Source of the DNA: Chloroflexota bacterium
GTDB lineage: Bacteria; Chloroflexota; Anaerolineae; Anaerolineales; Villigracilaceae
Reading direction: 5' to 3'
NCBI GenBank assembly: GCA_016191955.1
Contig: JACPVC010000099.1
Span: forward strand, 1 to 35,065
Length of the DNA: 35,065 bases
In this document: one piece after another, positions 1 through 6,344 of the stretch
How the letters are laid out: every line of letters begins with the position of its first letter
How positions within the stretch are numbered: the first letter of the stretch is position 1
Translations under genes and position numbers: made by a program
Notes under the pieces: generated by a model
What the model was told of the DNA's origin: nothing
The model's input: only the letters and a program-made list of their open reading frames with translations
Database searches by the model: none

Positions 1-143
1 CCCTTTTTTGCCGCGAATTTCGCGAATTCGCACTGATTTTAAAACCAATTCGCGAAAATTCGCGTAATCCGCGGCTGAAGCTCTTGTTTCTTTGGCTTGG
101 AATGGCGATCCCTTTCCGCCGTGGCTTTACTCAGCATGACATA
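1..143. repeat. Long direct repeat R1, copy 1
   Basis: This stretch recurs at 1520-1662 with only about three mismatches over 143 bases. Its core is built from short interleaved palindromes on the theme CGCGAATT, followed by a non-palindromic tail. The same CGCGAATT core also forms the middle of the two inverted-repeat elements at 8589-8697 and 30628-30735. It is non-coding and looks like a dispersed genomic repeat. The window begins inside or at the edge of this copy, so its true left end is unknown. Confidence 0.85.
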
Positions 144-173
144 TTATCAAGAGAACAATAATTTAAACGTCTT

Positions 174-941
174 ATGAAGCGAGTTCTGAAATTGCTCACG
201 AGGTTATTTTTTCTTGCAGTGGTTTTATCTTTATCAGGCTGCGCACCCATCCGCTGTGACGATGCCAGCGGGGATGAATGCCTGCGCGTGTTGTTCGTGG
301 GGAATAGTTATACCTACGTGAACAACCTTCCAAATACGTTCTCAGAACTTGCCCGCTCGGGCGGTCACCAAGTGGAAGTTGGTATGATCGCCGAAGGCGG
401 CTTGACCTTTGCGGATCATGCCAAGTCGTCGCAGCTTTCCAGCGCATTGACATCCAGCCAGTGGGACTATGTCATCCTGCAAGAGCAAAGCCAGATTCCA
501 TCCGTTGAATACTCGCGTACGCATTTCATGTACCCATCCGCGCGGGCGTTGGTAAAGCAGATACGAGCGCATAACGCGACGCCCATTTTCTTTGAAACCT
601 GGGCGCATCGAAACGGCTACCCCGAAAATGGGATGCCGGATTACGAGTCCATGCAGTATGAGACCAGTCAGGGCTACCTGCGCATCGCGCGTGAACTTAA
701 TGTGCCGCTGGCGCGGGTGGGGTTTGCATGGTTTCGCGCCTTGAAGATGTACCCTGATCTGGAATTATGGCAGGAGGACGGCAATCACCCCTCCGAGCAG
801 GGGACATACCTTGCCGCTTGTATTTTCTATGTCACCCTCTTTCACGAAAGCCCGGTGGGGTTGGAATATCGCGGAAATTTATCGGAAGAAGTCGCAGGTC
901 AATTGCAAGAGGCTGCGAATAGTGTGCTTGTGAACCCTTAA
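174..941 (+). CDS. SGNH/GDSL-type hydrolase lipoprotein
   Basis: A 255-residue protein with a lipoprotein signal peptide: charged start, hydrophobic segment, and lipobox LSGC with the lipidated cysteine at residue 23. After it comes LFVGNSYTYVN, the block I motif of SGNH hydrolases with Ser45 as the likely nucleophile. Near the C-terminus DGNHPSEQG supplies the Asp202/His205 of block V. The family includes esterases, lipases and carbohydrate deacetylases; the GNS form of block I resembles the DUF4886-like branch. It should be anchored outside the membrane. No clear ribosome binding site precedes the ATG, but the signal peptide fixes the start region. Substrate is unknown. The next gene follows after 16 bases. 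Confidence 0.8.
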   Translation: MKRVLKLLTRLFFLAVVLSLSGCAPIRCDDASGDECLRVLFVGNSYTYVNNLPNTFSELARSGGHQVEVGMIAEGGLTFADHAKSSQLSSALTSSQWDYVILQEQSQIPSVEYSRTHFMYPSARALVKQIRAHNATPIFFETWAHRNGYPENGMPDYESMQYETSQGYLRIARELNVPLARVGFAWFRALKMYPDLELWQEDGNHPSEQGTYLAACIFYVTLFHESPVGLEYRGNLSEEVAGQLQEAANSVLVNP

Positions 942-957
942 TGGTAGGAGAAAAGAT

Positions 958-1326
958 ATGCCCGCTCAAACTGAATTTCACCTTGTTTTTGAAAGCCTCA
1001 AGTCCATTCTCAAACCCTATGCGAAAAAACTGACCATCAAGACCGATACCGCCGATACCTTTTACCTCGATGCCGCTTACATCGAAAGATGGAAGAAAGA
1101 ACTTTTCTTTGCCTCAGCACAGATCAAGAAGAACTATGTCTCGTTCTACCTCATGCCGGTTTACATGTATCCCGACCTGCTGAAAAACATCTCGCCGGAA
1201 CTCAAGAAGCACATGCAGGGAAAGTCCTGCTTCAATTTCAAGAAGGTCGAAAAAAACCTGTTCGAGGAGTTAAGTCGACTCATGGAGCAGGGGTATGAGA
1301 GGATGATGAAGGAAGAGTATTCGTAG
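958..1326 (+). CDS. DUF1801-like small protein
   Basis: A 122-residue soluble protein with no signal peptide. AGGAG lies a few bases upstream of the ATG, which fixes the start. The pattern YVSFYLMPVYMYPDL, then SPELKKHMQGKSCFNFK, is typical of the small DUF1801/YdhG-like family, where a conserved G-K-S/C-FNF segment lies near the C-terminus. The family has no established biochemical role. It may be cotranscribed with the upstream lipoprotein because the gap is only 16 bases, but nothing links the two functionally. Confidence 0.6.
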   Translation: MPAQTEFHLVFESLKSILKPYAKKLTIKTDTADTFYLDAAYIERWKKELFFASAQIKKNYVSFYLMPVYMYPDLLKNISPELKKHMQGKSCFNFKKVEKNLFEELSRLMEQGYERMMKEEYS

Positions 1327-1719
1327 GTGAATGAGAAGGGGGGCGTCGCACTATACAAGTAGTCAAGTCCTATTATTCAGGCTAACATAAATCACCTTAC
1401 AAAATATCACCCTGAGCGCCAGCGAAGGTCTCTGGGATAATCGTAGAGATGCTCACCGCACTGCATCCGCACTACGATGCACGTGTCGCTACCGCTACTA
1501 AGAAACAAGGATTTTCAAACCCTTGTTTGCCGCGAATTTCGCGAATTCGCACTGATTTTAAAACCAATTCGCGAAAATTCGCGTAATCCGCGGCTGAAGC
1601 TCTTGTTTCTTTGGCTTGGAACGGCGATCCCTTTCCGTCGTGGCTTTACTCAGCATGACATACTCAAGAGTTAAGCAATTAAGGTTAACCTGAATTTCGT
1701 GCGACGCACATTGCACAGG
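1327..1719. other. Intergenic region holding repeat R1 copy 2
   Basis: About 390 bases without a convincing gene. It contains R1 copy 2 (1520-1662) and, before it, a short segment around 1410-1460 of the kind 'CCTGAGCGCCAGCGAAGG', which looks like another small dispersed repeat. The genes on either side converge here, so terminators are expected, but no clear hairpin with a T-run was found. Confidence 0.6.
1520..1662. repeat. Long direct repeat R1, copy 2
   Basis: Near-identical to positions 1-143 at a constant offset of 1519 bases, with about three mismatches. The two copies bracket the SGNH-lipoprotein and DUF1801-like genes. Such high identity points to recent duplication or gene conversion, and the pair could recombine to delete the 1.5 kb in between. 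Confidence 0.85.
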
Positions 1720-2211
1720 CTAATTCACACTCATGAACCCGAATAACTTCCACATGCCGCGCATGAATTTGTGACCGCCGTCGGGATCCAGATATTGGTT
1801 GGGGCAGGAGCCAGGGATGACCGTGATGCCATTGGCTTTGCACACGTCTACGGCGGATTGGGAGACGCTGGTCATGCTTGCGGCGAGACCGGGTTTGGTG
1901 CCCATCATGCAGTGCATCCAAACGTGCTTGATGCCGAGGTCCACGCACTGCTGGATGATCTGGTCCGTCACCTTGGGGTTGGTGAGGATGAAGACGGCAT
2001 CCGGCTTGGTTGGAATCGATGCCAGGTCGGGGTAACAGGCGTCGCCTTGGAAAGAAGCGATGCGCGGGTTGACGGCGAAGACTTGATAGCCGCCATCCTT
2101 GAATTTTTGATACGCCGCATTGCATCCCGTTTCGCGCTTGTCGGATACGCCTACGATGGCGATCCGCTTTTGGGCGAGGAAATCTTGAACCATTGTATCC
2201 AGTTTCGACAT
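1720..2211 (-). CDS. CoA-binding domain protein (COG1832 type)
   Basis: A 163-residue protein made of a single CoA-binding Rossmann domain. The N-terminal RIAIVGVSDKRETG is the nucleotide-binding loop; VFAVNPR and the segment with FILTNPK follow the usual order of this family. The family is related to the CoA-binding part of succinyl-CoA synthetase and acyl-CoA synthetases, but members of this size have no assigned reaction. AAAGGAG eight bases before the ATG fixes the start. The C-terminal PGSCPNQYLDP is also a family feature. It is cytoplasmic and has no obvious operon partner; the XRE regulator lies 120 bases upstream on the same strand. Confidence 0.85.
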   Translation of the reverse strand: MSKLDTMVQDFLAQKRIAIVGVSDKRETGCNAAYQKFKDGGYQVFAVNPRIASFQGDACYPDLASIPTKPDAVFILTNPKVTDQIIQQCVDLGIKHVWMHCMMGTKPGLAASMTSVSQSAVDVCKANGITVIPGSCPNQYLDPDGGHKFMRGMWKLFGFMSVN

Positions 2212-2331
2212 GAGAATTCTCCTTTATCCTTGTATCCTACGCGTGCAGTTAGTGGAGGTTGTGCTTCTGTTTGCTGACAAGGATTATAAGGAGAACCTGC
2301 ACCCCTTCAAGATGACAAATATCATCGAATC

Positions 2332-3228
2332 TTACAACATCTTTTTCTGGGGCCACGGGGCGAGCGGCGCAATGACGCCTTCCCCGGCTTGATTTGCCAA
2401 ACCGTCGAACAATGCATGGGTATGTTTGTCGAGCGGCAGGTATTGGTTAAGGAATAACTCTCCGTGCGGGGTGATGGAGACGGTGGTGGAGGTGGCATAC
2501 TTCAACGGACCGAAATCGGCATGGGTGTAGGAGAACACGTCCACGTTGGCTTCGCGATCTTGCTCGAAGGAGGAGACCATCCGCCAGTAACGCTGGAATA
2601 ACGGATACTCTGTTGGGTTGCGAAATGCCTTCATCAGATATTGGAAGTACGGCTTGGGGCGGTAACGCAGGCTGTTCTCACGTACAAAACGCATCGACCC
2701 CACGGCGTACTGGTCCCAGTTTTCGATGATTTTGGAGCGGATGGTCAGGTCTTTGCCAAACATCATGCGGACGGTGCTGTACCCACCGGGCACACGGGGG
2801 GCGATTTCCAATATCTCTGGGGTGACTTGAAAGAAGCCTGCTGCGATCCGGTTGATGGCAAGCACGTCCGAATACACATCCATGATGAAGGCAGGCAGGC
2901 GCAGTTTTTCGATGATCGTGACCATTTTTCCGAGCACTTTGTCGGCATTGATGGTGTCGGTGGCGAGGGCTGCCGAGGGTTGGCGGATGACCTGCGATTC
3001 GCTTATCCCGCTCGAGGCAAGGAAAAATTCGCGGCGTTCGATGGTGGTCAGGTGCAGGGCATTAGCAAGTTGAAATAGAAGCTCAGGGTCGAAATATTTT
3101 TTCACGCCCCGTTCGACCTGACTGATGACTGCGATGTCTATGTTGGCGTTTTCAGCCAATTGGAACTGGGTCAAGCCCAGGTCTTGCCGAAGGAGTGAGA
3201 CGAGAAAACCGAATTCCTTGCGATCCAT
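2332..3228 (-). CDS. XRE-family transcriptional regulator with MmyB-like ligand domain
   Basis: A 298-residue regulator. Residues 1-60 form a Cro/CI-type helix-turn-helix (LGLTQFQLAENANIDIAVIS, then QVERG). The rest, roughly 100-280, resembles the MmyB-like transcription-regulator ligand-binding domain, a PAS-like fold, with PAFIMDVYSDVLAIN and a late TTVSITPHGELFL segment. Ligands of this group are mostly unknown; some bind fatty acids. AGGAG six bases upstream supports the ATG. A 19-base palindrome 39 bases upstream (3267-3285) is a good candidate for its own operator, so autoregulation is likely. It may also control the putative small RNA that starts just beyond the palindrome in the opposite direction. 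Confidence 0.85.
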   Translation of the reverse strand: MDRKEFGFLVSLLRQDLGLTQFQLAENANIDIAVISQVERGVKKYFDPELLFQLANALHLTTIERREFFLASSGISESQVIRQPSAALATDTINADKVLGKMVTIIEKLRLPAFIMDVYSDVLAINRIAAGFFQVTPEILEIAPRVPGGYSTVRMMFGKDLTIRSKIIENWDQYAVGSMRFVRENSLRYRPKPYFQYLMKAFRNPTEYPLFQRYWRMVSSFEQDREANVDVFSYTHADFGPLKYATSTTVSITPHGELFLNQYLPLDKHTHALFDGLANQAGEGVIAPLAPWPQKKML

Positions 3229-3266
3229 AAAGCGCTCCTGCCTTTAAAGTGACTCAAAAAAAATTT

Positions 3267-3285
3267 AGAGTTAAGTCTAAACTCT
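3267..3285. promoter_or_regulatory. Palindromic operator candidate for the XRE regulator
   Basis: AGAGTTAAGTCTAAACTCT is a near-perfect palindrome: it reads AGAGTTnAGnCTnAACTCT on both strands, with only the n positions unmatched. It lies 39 bases upstream of the XRE gene and just before the -35 of a divergent promoter candidate. A dimeric helix-turn-helix protein would fit such a site. Binding by the adjacent regulator is inferred from position. Confidence 0.6.
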
Positions 3286-3290
3286 TTTAC

Positions 3291-3318
3291 TGGACTTTTC
3301 AAGCCTCAGTTGTAAAAT
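3291..3318 (+). promoter_or_regulatory. Promoter candidate for a small RNA
   Basis: TGGACT at 3291-3296 and TAAAAT at 3313-3318 are separated by 16 bases, a reasonable sigma-70-type promoter. It overlaps the edge of the region covered by the palindrome at 3267-3285 and points towards the hairpins at 3346-3408. Confidence 0.4.
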
Positions 3319-3324
3319 AAATCC

Positions 3325-3408
3325 ATTACATTGCCATCTTCGCCGCATGTAGAAACGAAGGGGAACTACATTTGGAACCTCAGCCGAAAGGCTGAGGTTT
3401 TTTGTTTT
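3325..3408 (+). ncRNA. Putative small RNA ending in an intrinsic terminator
   Basis: Downstream of a promoter candidate lies a stretch of about 85 bases without an ORF. It contains one small hairpin (ATGTAG paired with CTACAT, 3347-3370) and then a textbook terminator, CCTCAGCC-GAAA-GGCTGAGG followed by TTTTTTG and more T's (3378-3408). No gene on the plus strand ends here, since the XRE gene runs the other way, so the terminator must serve a short independent transcript. I do not recognise a known RNA family. Transcription is unproven. Confidence 0.5.
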
Positions 3409-3412
3409 TTGA

Positions 3413-3551
3413 GAGTGTCTAAAAGAATGGGCTAAGAGAATCTTTCACCACGGAGATCACGGAGCCCACAGAGATTTTTTGAGGGTTTTCTCCGTGATCT
3501 CTGTGGGCTCTGTGATCAAATCTTTTGGAAAGCCAACGAAATTAGACACTC
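3413..3551. repeat. MITE-like inverted-repeat element
   Basis: The element begins GAGTGTCTA and ends TAGACACTC, so it has 9-base perfect terminal inverted repeats. Inside, CACGGAGATCACGGAG and its near-complement around 3489-3520 make a long imperfect stem. It has no ORF. A degraded relative of the interior lies at 30514-30613. This is the layout of a miniature inverted-repeat element; no matching transposase is in the window. Confidence 0.65.
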
Positions 3552-3617
3552 CCTGTTTTGTGTTCTTACGAAATTTTTATGCTCCCGTACTATAAATGGG
3601 AAAAAAACAAGTATTCG

Positions 3618-3637
3618 CTGCGCCGGAGACGGCGCAG
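3618..3637. other. Hairpin between two TACTATAAATG direct repeats upstream of htpG
   Basis: CTGCGCC and GGCGCAG form a 7-base stem with a 6-base loop. The hairpin is flanked by two copies of TACTATAAATG, at about 3588-3598 and 3658-3668. Both copies contain a -10-like TATAAA, but no good -35 is placed correctly for either. It may be part of the htpG control region; no CIRCE element was seen. Confidence 0.35.
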
Positions 3638-3699
3638 GGAGCAACCTTGTGTTGTGATACTATAAATGATGAAAAATCCCTCATTCTCAGGAGGCAACC

Positions 3700-5562
3700 A
3701 TGACGGACGCCCAAACACCCCAGCAATTTACTTTTAAAGCAGAGACCAAACAACTGCTGCATATTCTCATCCACTCGCTGTATAGGGACCGCGAGGTCTT
3801 TTTACGCGAACTGCTTTCGAACGCATCGGATGCGATCAACCGCCTGCGCTTCGAGATGCTGACGGACCATAATGTGCTCGACCCAAAAGCGGAGTTAAAC
3901 ATCCGCATCAAAGCGGATAAGGATGCCCACACCATTACCATTCAGGACACGGGCATCGGCATGACACACGACGAGATCGTGGATCATCTCGGCACGATTG
4001 CCCAGTCGGGGGCACGCCGATTTTTGGAGGCGGCAAAGGAAAAGAATCAAGACGCCTCGCAGATGATCGGTCAGTTTGGGGTGGGGTTCTATTCGGTCTT
4101 CATGGTGGCGGAGTGGGTGAGGGTCACCTCGCGCTCGTTCCGTCCTGATGCGGAGGCGGTGACTTGGTATGCCACGGGCGATGACTCATACCAGGTCAGC
4201 CCGGCGGAGATGACCGAACGCGGCACACGCATCGAGATCAAGCTGAAAGAGGATGCGGCGGAATTTGCCGACGACTTCCGCCTGAAGAACATCGTCCACA
4301 AGCATTCGGATTACATCGGCTTTCCCATTTACGTGGGCGATGAAGAAAAACCGGTCAACAAGCAGACCTCGTTGTGGCGCACATCACGACAGGAAGTGAC
4401 GGAGGAGCAGTACAAAGATTTCTACCGTCAGACCACGCTCGATTTTGAAGACCCGCTTATGCACGTCCACATGGTGACGGATGCGCCGGTGCAGTTGTAT
4501 GCGTTGATATTCTTCCCTGCCAAAGCCGAGCGCGGAGTCTTCTCACTGCGCAAGGATGATGGATTGAAACTGTACTCGCGCAACATCCTGATCGATGAAT
4601 ACAACAAGGACTTGCTGCCCGAATATCTGCGCTTTGTGCAAGGCGTGGTTGACTCGGAAGACTTGCCGCTCAATGTCTCCCGAGAAACTGTTCAGTCGAG
4701 TGGGCTGATGCCCAAACTGAAGAAAGTGCTGACCAACCAGGTCATCAAGGAACTGGAAACACTGGCGAAGAAGGATGCAGAAAAATACGCCTCTTTCTGG
4801 AGTGAATTCGGTGTGTATCTTAAACAGGGTATCGCCGCCAGCCCCGCGGACACAGACACGATCACGCCGTTGTTGCGGTTTAAGACCAACATCAACCCAG
4901 AGGCGTGGTCTTCGCTCGATGATTACGTCTCACGCATGAAAGATGGGCAGAAGGTCATCTATTACATTGTGGGTGAAGATTCCAAGTCTGTGTTGCGAAG
5001 CCCGCATTTGGATGCGTTCCAAGCGGACAAGACGGAAGTGCTGCTGCTCACCGACCCGATGGACTCGTTCATGCTGATGGGCTTGCACAAGTTCAAGGAG
5101 TACGAGCTGAAAAGTGTCGCCGGGGCAGAGGTTGATGGGGCGAGTCAGCCTAGAGCGGAGTCTGAAGCGGAGAAAATTCCGGAGGGCGATTTTAATTCGC
5201 TCATCGAAAAGTTCAAGCAGGTGCTCGGCGACCGCGTCACGGACATCCGCGCGAGCAGCCGCCTGGTTCAATCTGTTGCGCGTTTGGTAGACGCGGATGG
5301 TTCATCCAACCCGGAGCTTCAGCGCGTGTATAAATATCTCGGCAAGGAATATGAAACGCCGAAGAAGGTTTTGGAGTTGAACCCTGCACATGCGATGTTG
5401 AAGGATCTGTTGGCGCTTGAAACAGAGTCGTCATTGCAGACCATCATCATCGAGCAAATCTTCGATAGCGCCTTGCTGGTGGAGGGTTTGCACCCCGACC
5501 CTTCGAGCATGGCTTCGCGTGTGCAGCAGATCATGGAAGCGGCGTTGAAAGGACGAGGATGA
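3700..5562 (+). CDS. htpG: Hsp90-family molecular chaperone HtpG
   Basis: A 620-residue protein, close to the 624 of E. coli HtpG. The N-terminal GHKL ATPase domain is clear: ELLSNASDAINRLR with the catalytic Glu and Mg-binding Asn, DTGIGM for adenine binding, GTIAQSG, and the lid glycines GQFGVGFYS. The middle domain holds the conserved segment VVDSEDLPLNVSRE with the arginine that contacts ATP gamma-phosphate. The C-terminal dimerisation domain is complete, and there is no MEEVD tail, as expected for bacteria. It is a homodimeric, ATP-driven cytoplasmic chaperone that helps clients fold after DnaK. AGGAGG sits five bases before the ATG. It appears monocistronic. Confidence 0.98.
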   Translation: MTDAQTPQQFTFKAETKQLLHILIHSLYRDREVFLRELLSNASDAINRLRFEMLTDHNVLDPKAELNIRIKADKDAHTITIQDTGIGMTHDEIVDHLGTIAQSGARRFLEAAKEKNQDASQMIGQFGVGFYSVFMVAEWVRVTSRSFRPDAEAVTWYATGDDSYQVSPAEMTERGTRIEIKLKEDAAEFADDFRLKNIVHKHSDYIGFPIYVGDEEKPVNKQTSLWRTSRQEVTEEQYKDFYRQTTLDFEDPLMHVHMVTDAPVQLYALIFFPAKAERGVFSLRKDDGLKLYSRNILIDEYNKDLLPEYLRFVQGVVDSEDLPLNVSRETVQSSGLMPKLKKVLTNQVIKELETLAKKDAEKYASFWSEFGVYLKQGIAASPADTDTITPLLRFKTNINPEAWSSLDDYVSRMKDGQKVIYYIVGEDSKSVLRSPHLDAFQADKTEVLLLTDPMDSFMLMGLHKFKEYELKSVAGAEVDGASQPRAESEAEKIPEGDFNSLIEKFKQVLGDRVTDIRASSRLVQSVARLVDADGSSNPELQRVYKYLGKEYETPKKVLELNPAHAMLKDLLALETESSLQTIIIEQIFDSALLVEGLHPDPSSMASRVQQIMEAALKGRG

Positions 5563-5651
5563 TTCAATGGGTGTTTTCCCCCATTTGCATATACTTATCA
5601 AAACATTCTGCTGTAATTGTCCTGTAAGGATGCAGATGTGGATGGATATGC

Positions 5652-5657
5652 TATAGT
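5652..5657 (+). promoter_or_regulatory. -10 box candidate for the riboswitch transcript
   Basis: TATAGT lies so that transcription would start near 5664, right at the 5' edge of the c-di-GMP aptamer. No convincing -35 hexamer lies 16-18 bases upstream, so an alternative sigma factor or an activator may be needed. Confidence 0.35.
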
Positions 5658-5665
5658 AACTTCAG

Positions 5666-5813
5666 ACATCCGAAAAAGGCAAACCCGGTGAAAGCCGGCG
5701 ACGCAAAGCTATGGGTCTACCGTCACGCAAGGCGTGACCAGGACCGCCAGGCCGCCGAAGATCACAATGCTGTTGTTCTATTGGCCTGGCTTTTTAAAAA
5801 GCCAGGCTTTTTT
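5666..5813 (+). promoter_or_regulatory. Cyclic-di-GMP-I (GEMM) riboswitch with terminator platform
   Basis: The conserved GEMM features are in order: GGCAAACC, then a short stem closed by a GAAA tetraloop (CCGGT-GAAA-GCCGG, 5685-5698), then GACGCAAAGC, then a second stem (GTCACG/CGTGAC, near 5722-5738) and a closing GGACCGCC. This is the aptamer for the second messenger c-di-GMP. Behind it is a strong intrinsic terminator, GCCTGGC-TTTTTAAAAA-GCCAGGC plus a T-run (5783-5813). The aptamer's 3' segment GCCAGGCC (5746-5753) is perfectly complementary to the terminator's 5' arm GGCCTGGC (5783-5790), giving an antiterminator. The simplest reading is that ligand binding holds the 3' segment and lets the terminator form, an OFF switch. 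That direction is inferred. Confidence 0.9.
5783..5813 (+). terminator. Conditional terminator of the c-di-GMP riboswitch
   Basis: GGCCTGGC and GCCAGGC form the stem around an A/T-rich centre, followed directly by TTTTTTAT. Its 5' arm competes with the pairing to 5746-5753 described for the riboswitch. Next comes the ribosome binding site of the first secreted-protein gene. Confidence 0.88.
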
Positions 5814-5868
5814 ATTCGGATGGCTGTTTCAACCTTCATGCCCTATTCATATCATAAGGAGAAAAGCC

Positions 5869-6237
5869 ATGTTCAAAAATCTGAAAGTCCTGTTCGCTGT
5901 TGTTGCAATCCTTTCCATTGCCGCCGTTTCGTATGCATTCGCAGCGGCCAACACGGTGCCTGCTACCAAGGCTGGTGACGGCACCGGCACGGTCAGCGGT
6001 TATACCCTGACCAGCGTTGTGTACACTCTCAATGGTACCGACCCGACCACGCTCGATAGCGTCTCATTCGACCTCGGGGCGGCTGCCGCCACAGGTAAGG
6101 TCAAGGCTCAGCTTGTGTCCTCCGGCGGCACCTGGTATGGCTGCACGCTCGATACCGGCACGGTTTGGATCTGCACTACTACCGGGCTTACCGTTTCCTC
6201 GATCGATCAGCTTCGTGTGGTTGCCTCCAGCAACTAA
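5869..6237 (+). CDS. Small secreted surface protein under riboswitch control
   Basis: A 122-residue exported protein. AAGGAG seven bases before the ATG sets this start; a longer reading frame beginning at 5734 would run through the riboswitch and is not credible. The signal peptide has MFKNLK, a hydrophobic core and an AFA-type cleavage site near residue 25. The mature protein starts about AANTVPATKAGDG and is a small, Thr/Gly/Ser-rich beta-type domain with two cysteines (YGCTL and WICTT) that could form a disulphide. It resembles the short extracellular proteins found beside SipW/ER-type signal peptidases, such as the TasA/camelysin setting, but I cannot show homology to TasA. It is the first gene of a three-gene cassette; the signal peptidase downstream is its likely processing enzyme. 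It may be an adhesive or matrix subunit. Confidence 0.75.
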   Translation: MFKNLKVLFAVVAILSIAAVSYAFAAANTVPATKAGDGTGTVSGYTLTSVVYTLNGTDPTTLDSVSFDLGAAAATGKVKAQLVSSGGTWYGCTLDTGTVWICTTTGLTVSSIDQLRVVASSN

Positions 6238-6240
6238 ACC

Positions 6241-6330
6241 AATACCGAGTCTATAGCGCCGAACCCGCTCCGAAGCCCGAACCTGCTTTGAAGGTTGGCA
6301 GGGAGTAAGCGCGGAGCGGGTTCTGGTATT
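6241..6330 (+). other. Long stem-loop between the secreted protein and its signal peptidase
   Basis: GAACCCGCTCCG (6261-6272) pairs perfectly with CGGAGCGGGTTC (6312-6323), and outside it AATACC (6241-6246) pairs with GGTATT (6325-6330). The structure fills the intergenic gap. There is no T-run after it, so it is not a standard terminator. It could protect the 3' end of the upstream message or cap read-through, giving more secreted protein than protease. Confidence 0.7.
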
Positions 6331-6344
6331 TCCGATAAATCCCC

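Noticed and set aside
5734..5868. N-terminal extension of the first secreted protein into the riboswitch
   Set aside because: The extension would be translated from the aptamer and terminator; the ATG at 5869 has a good ribosome binding site and starts a normal signal peptide.
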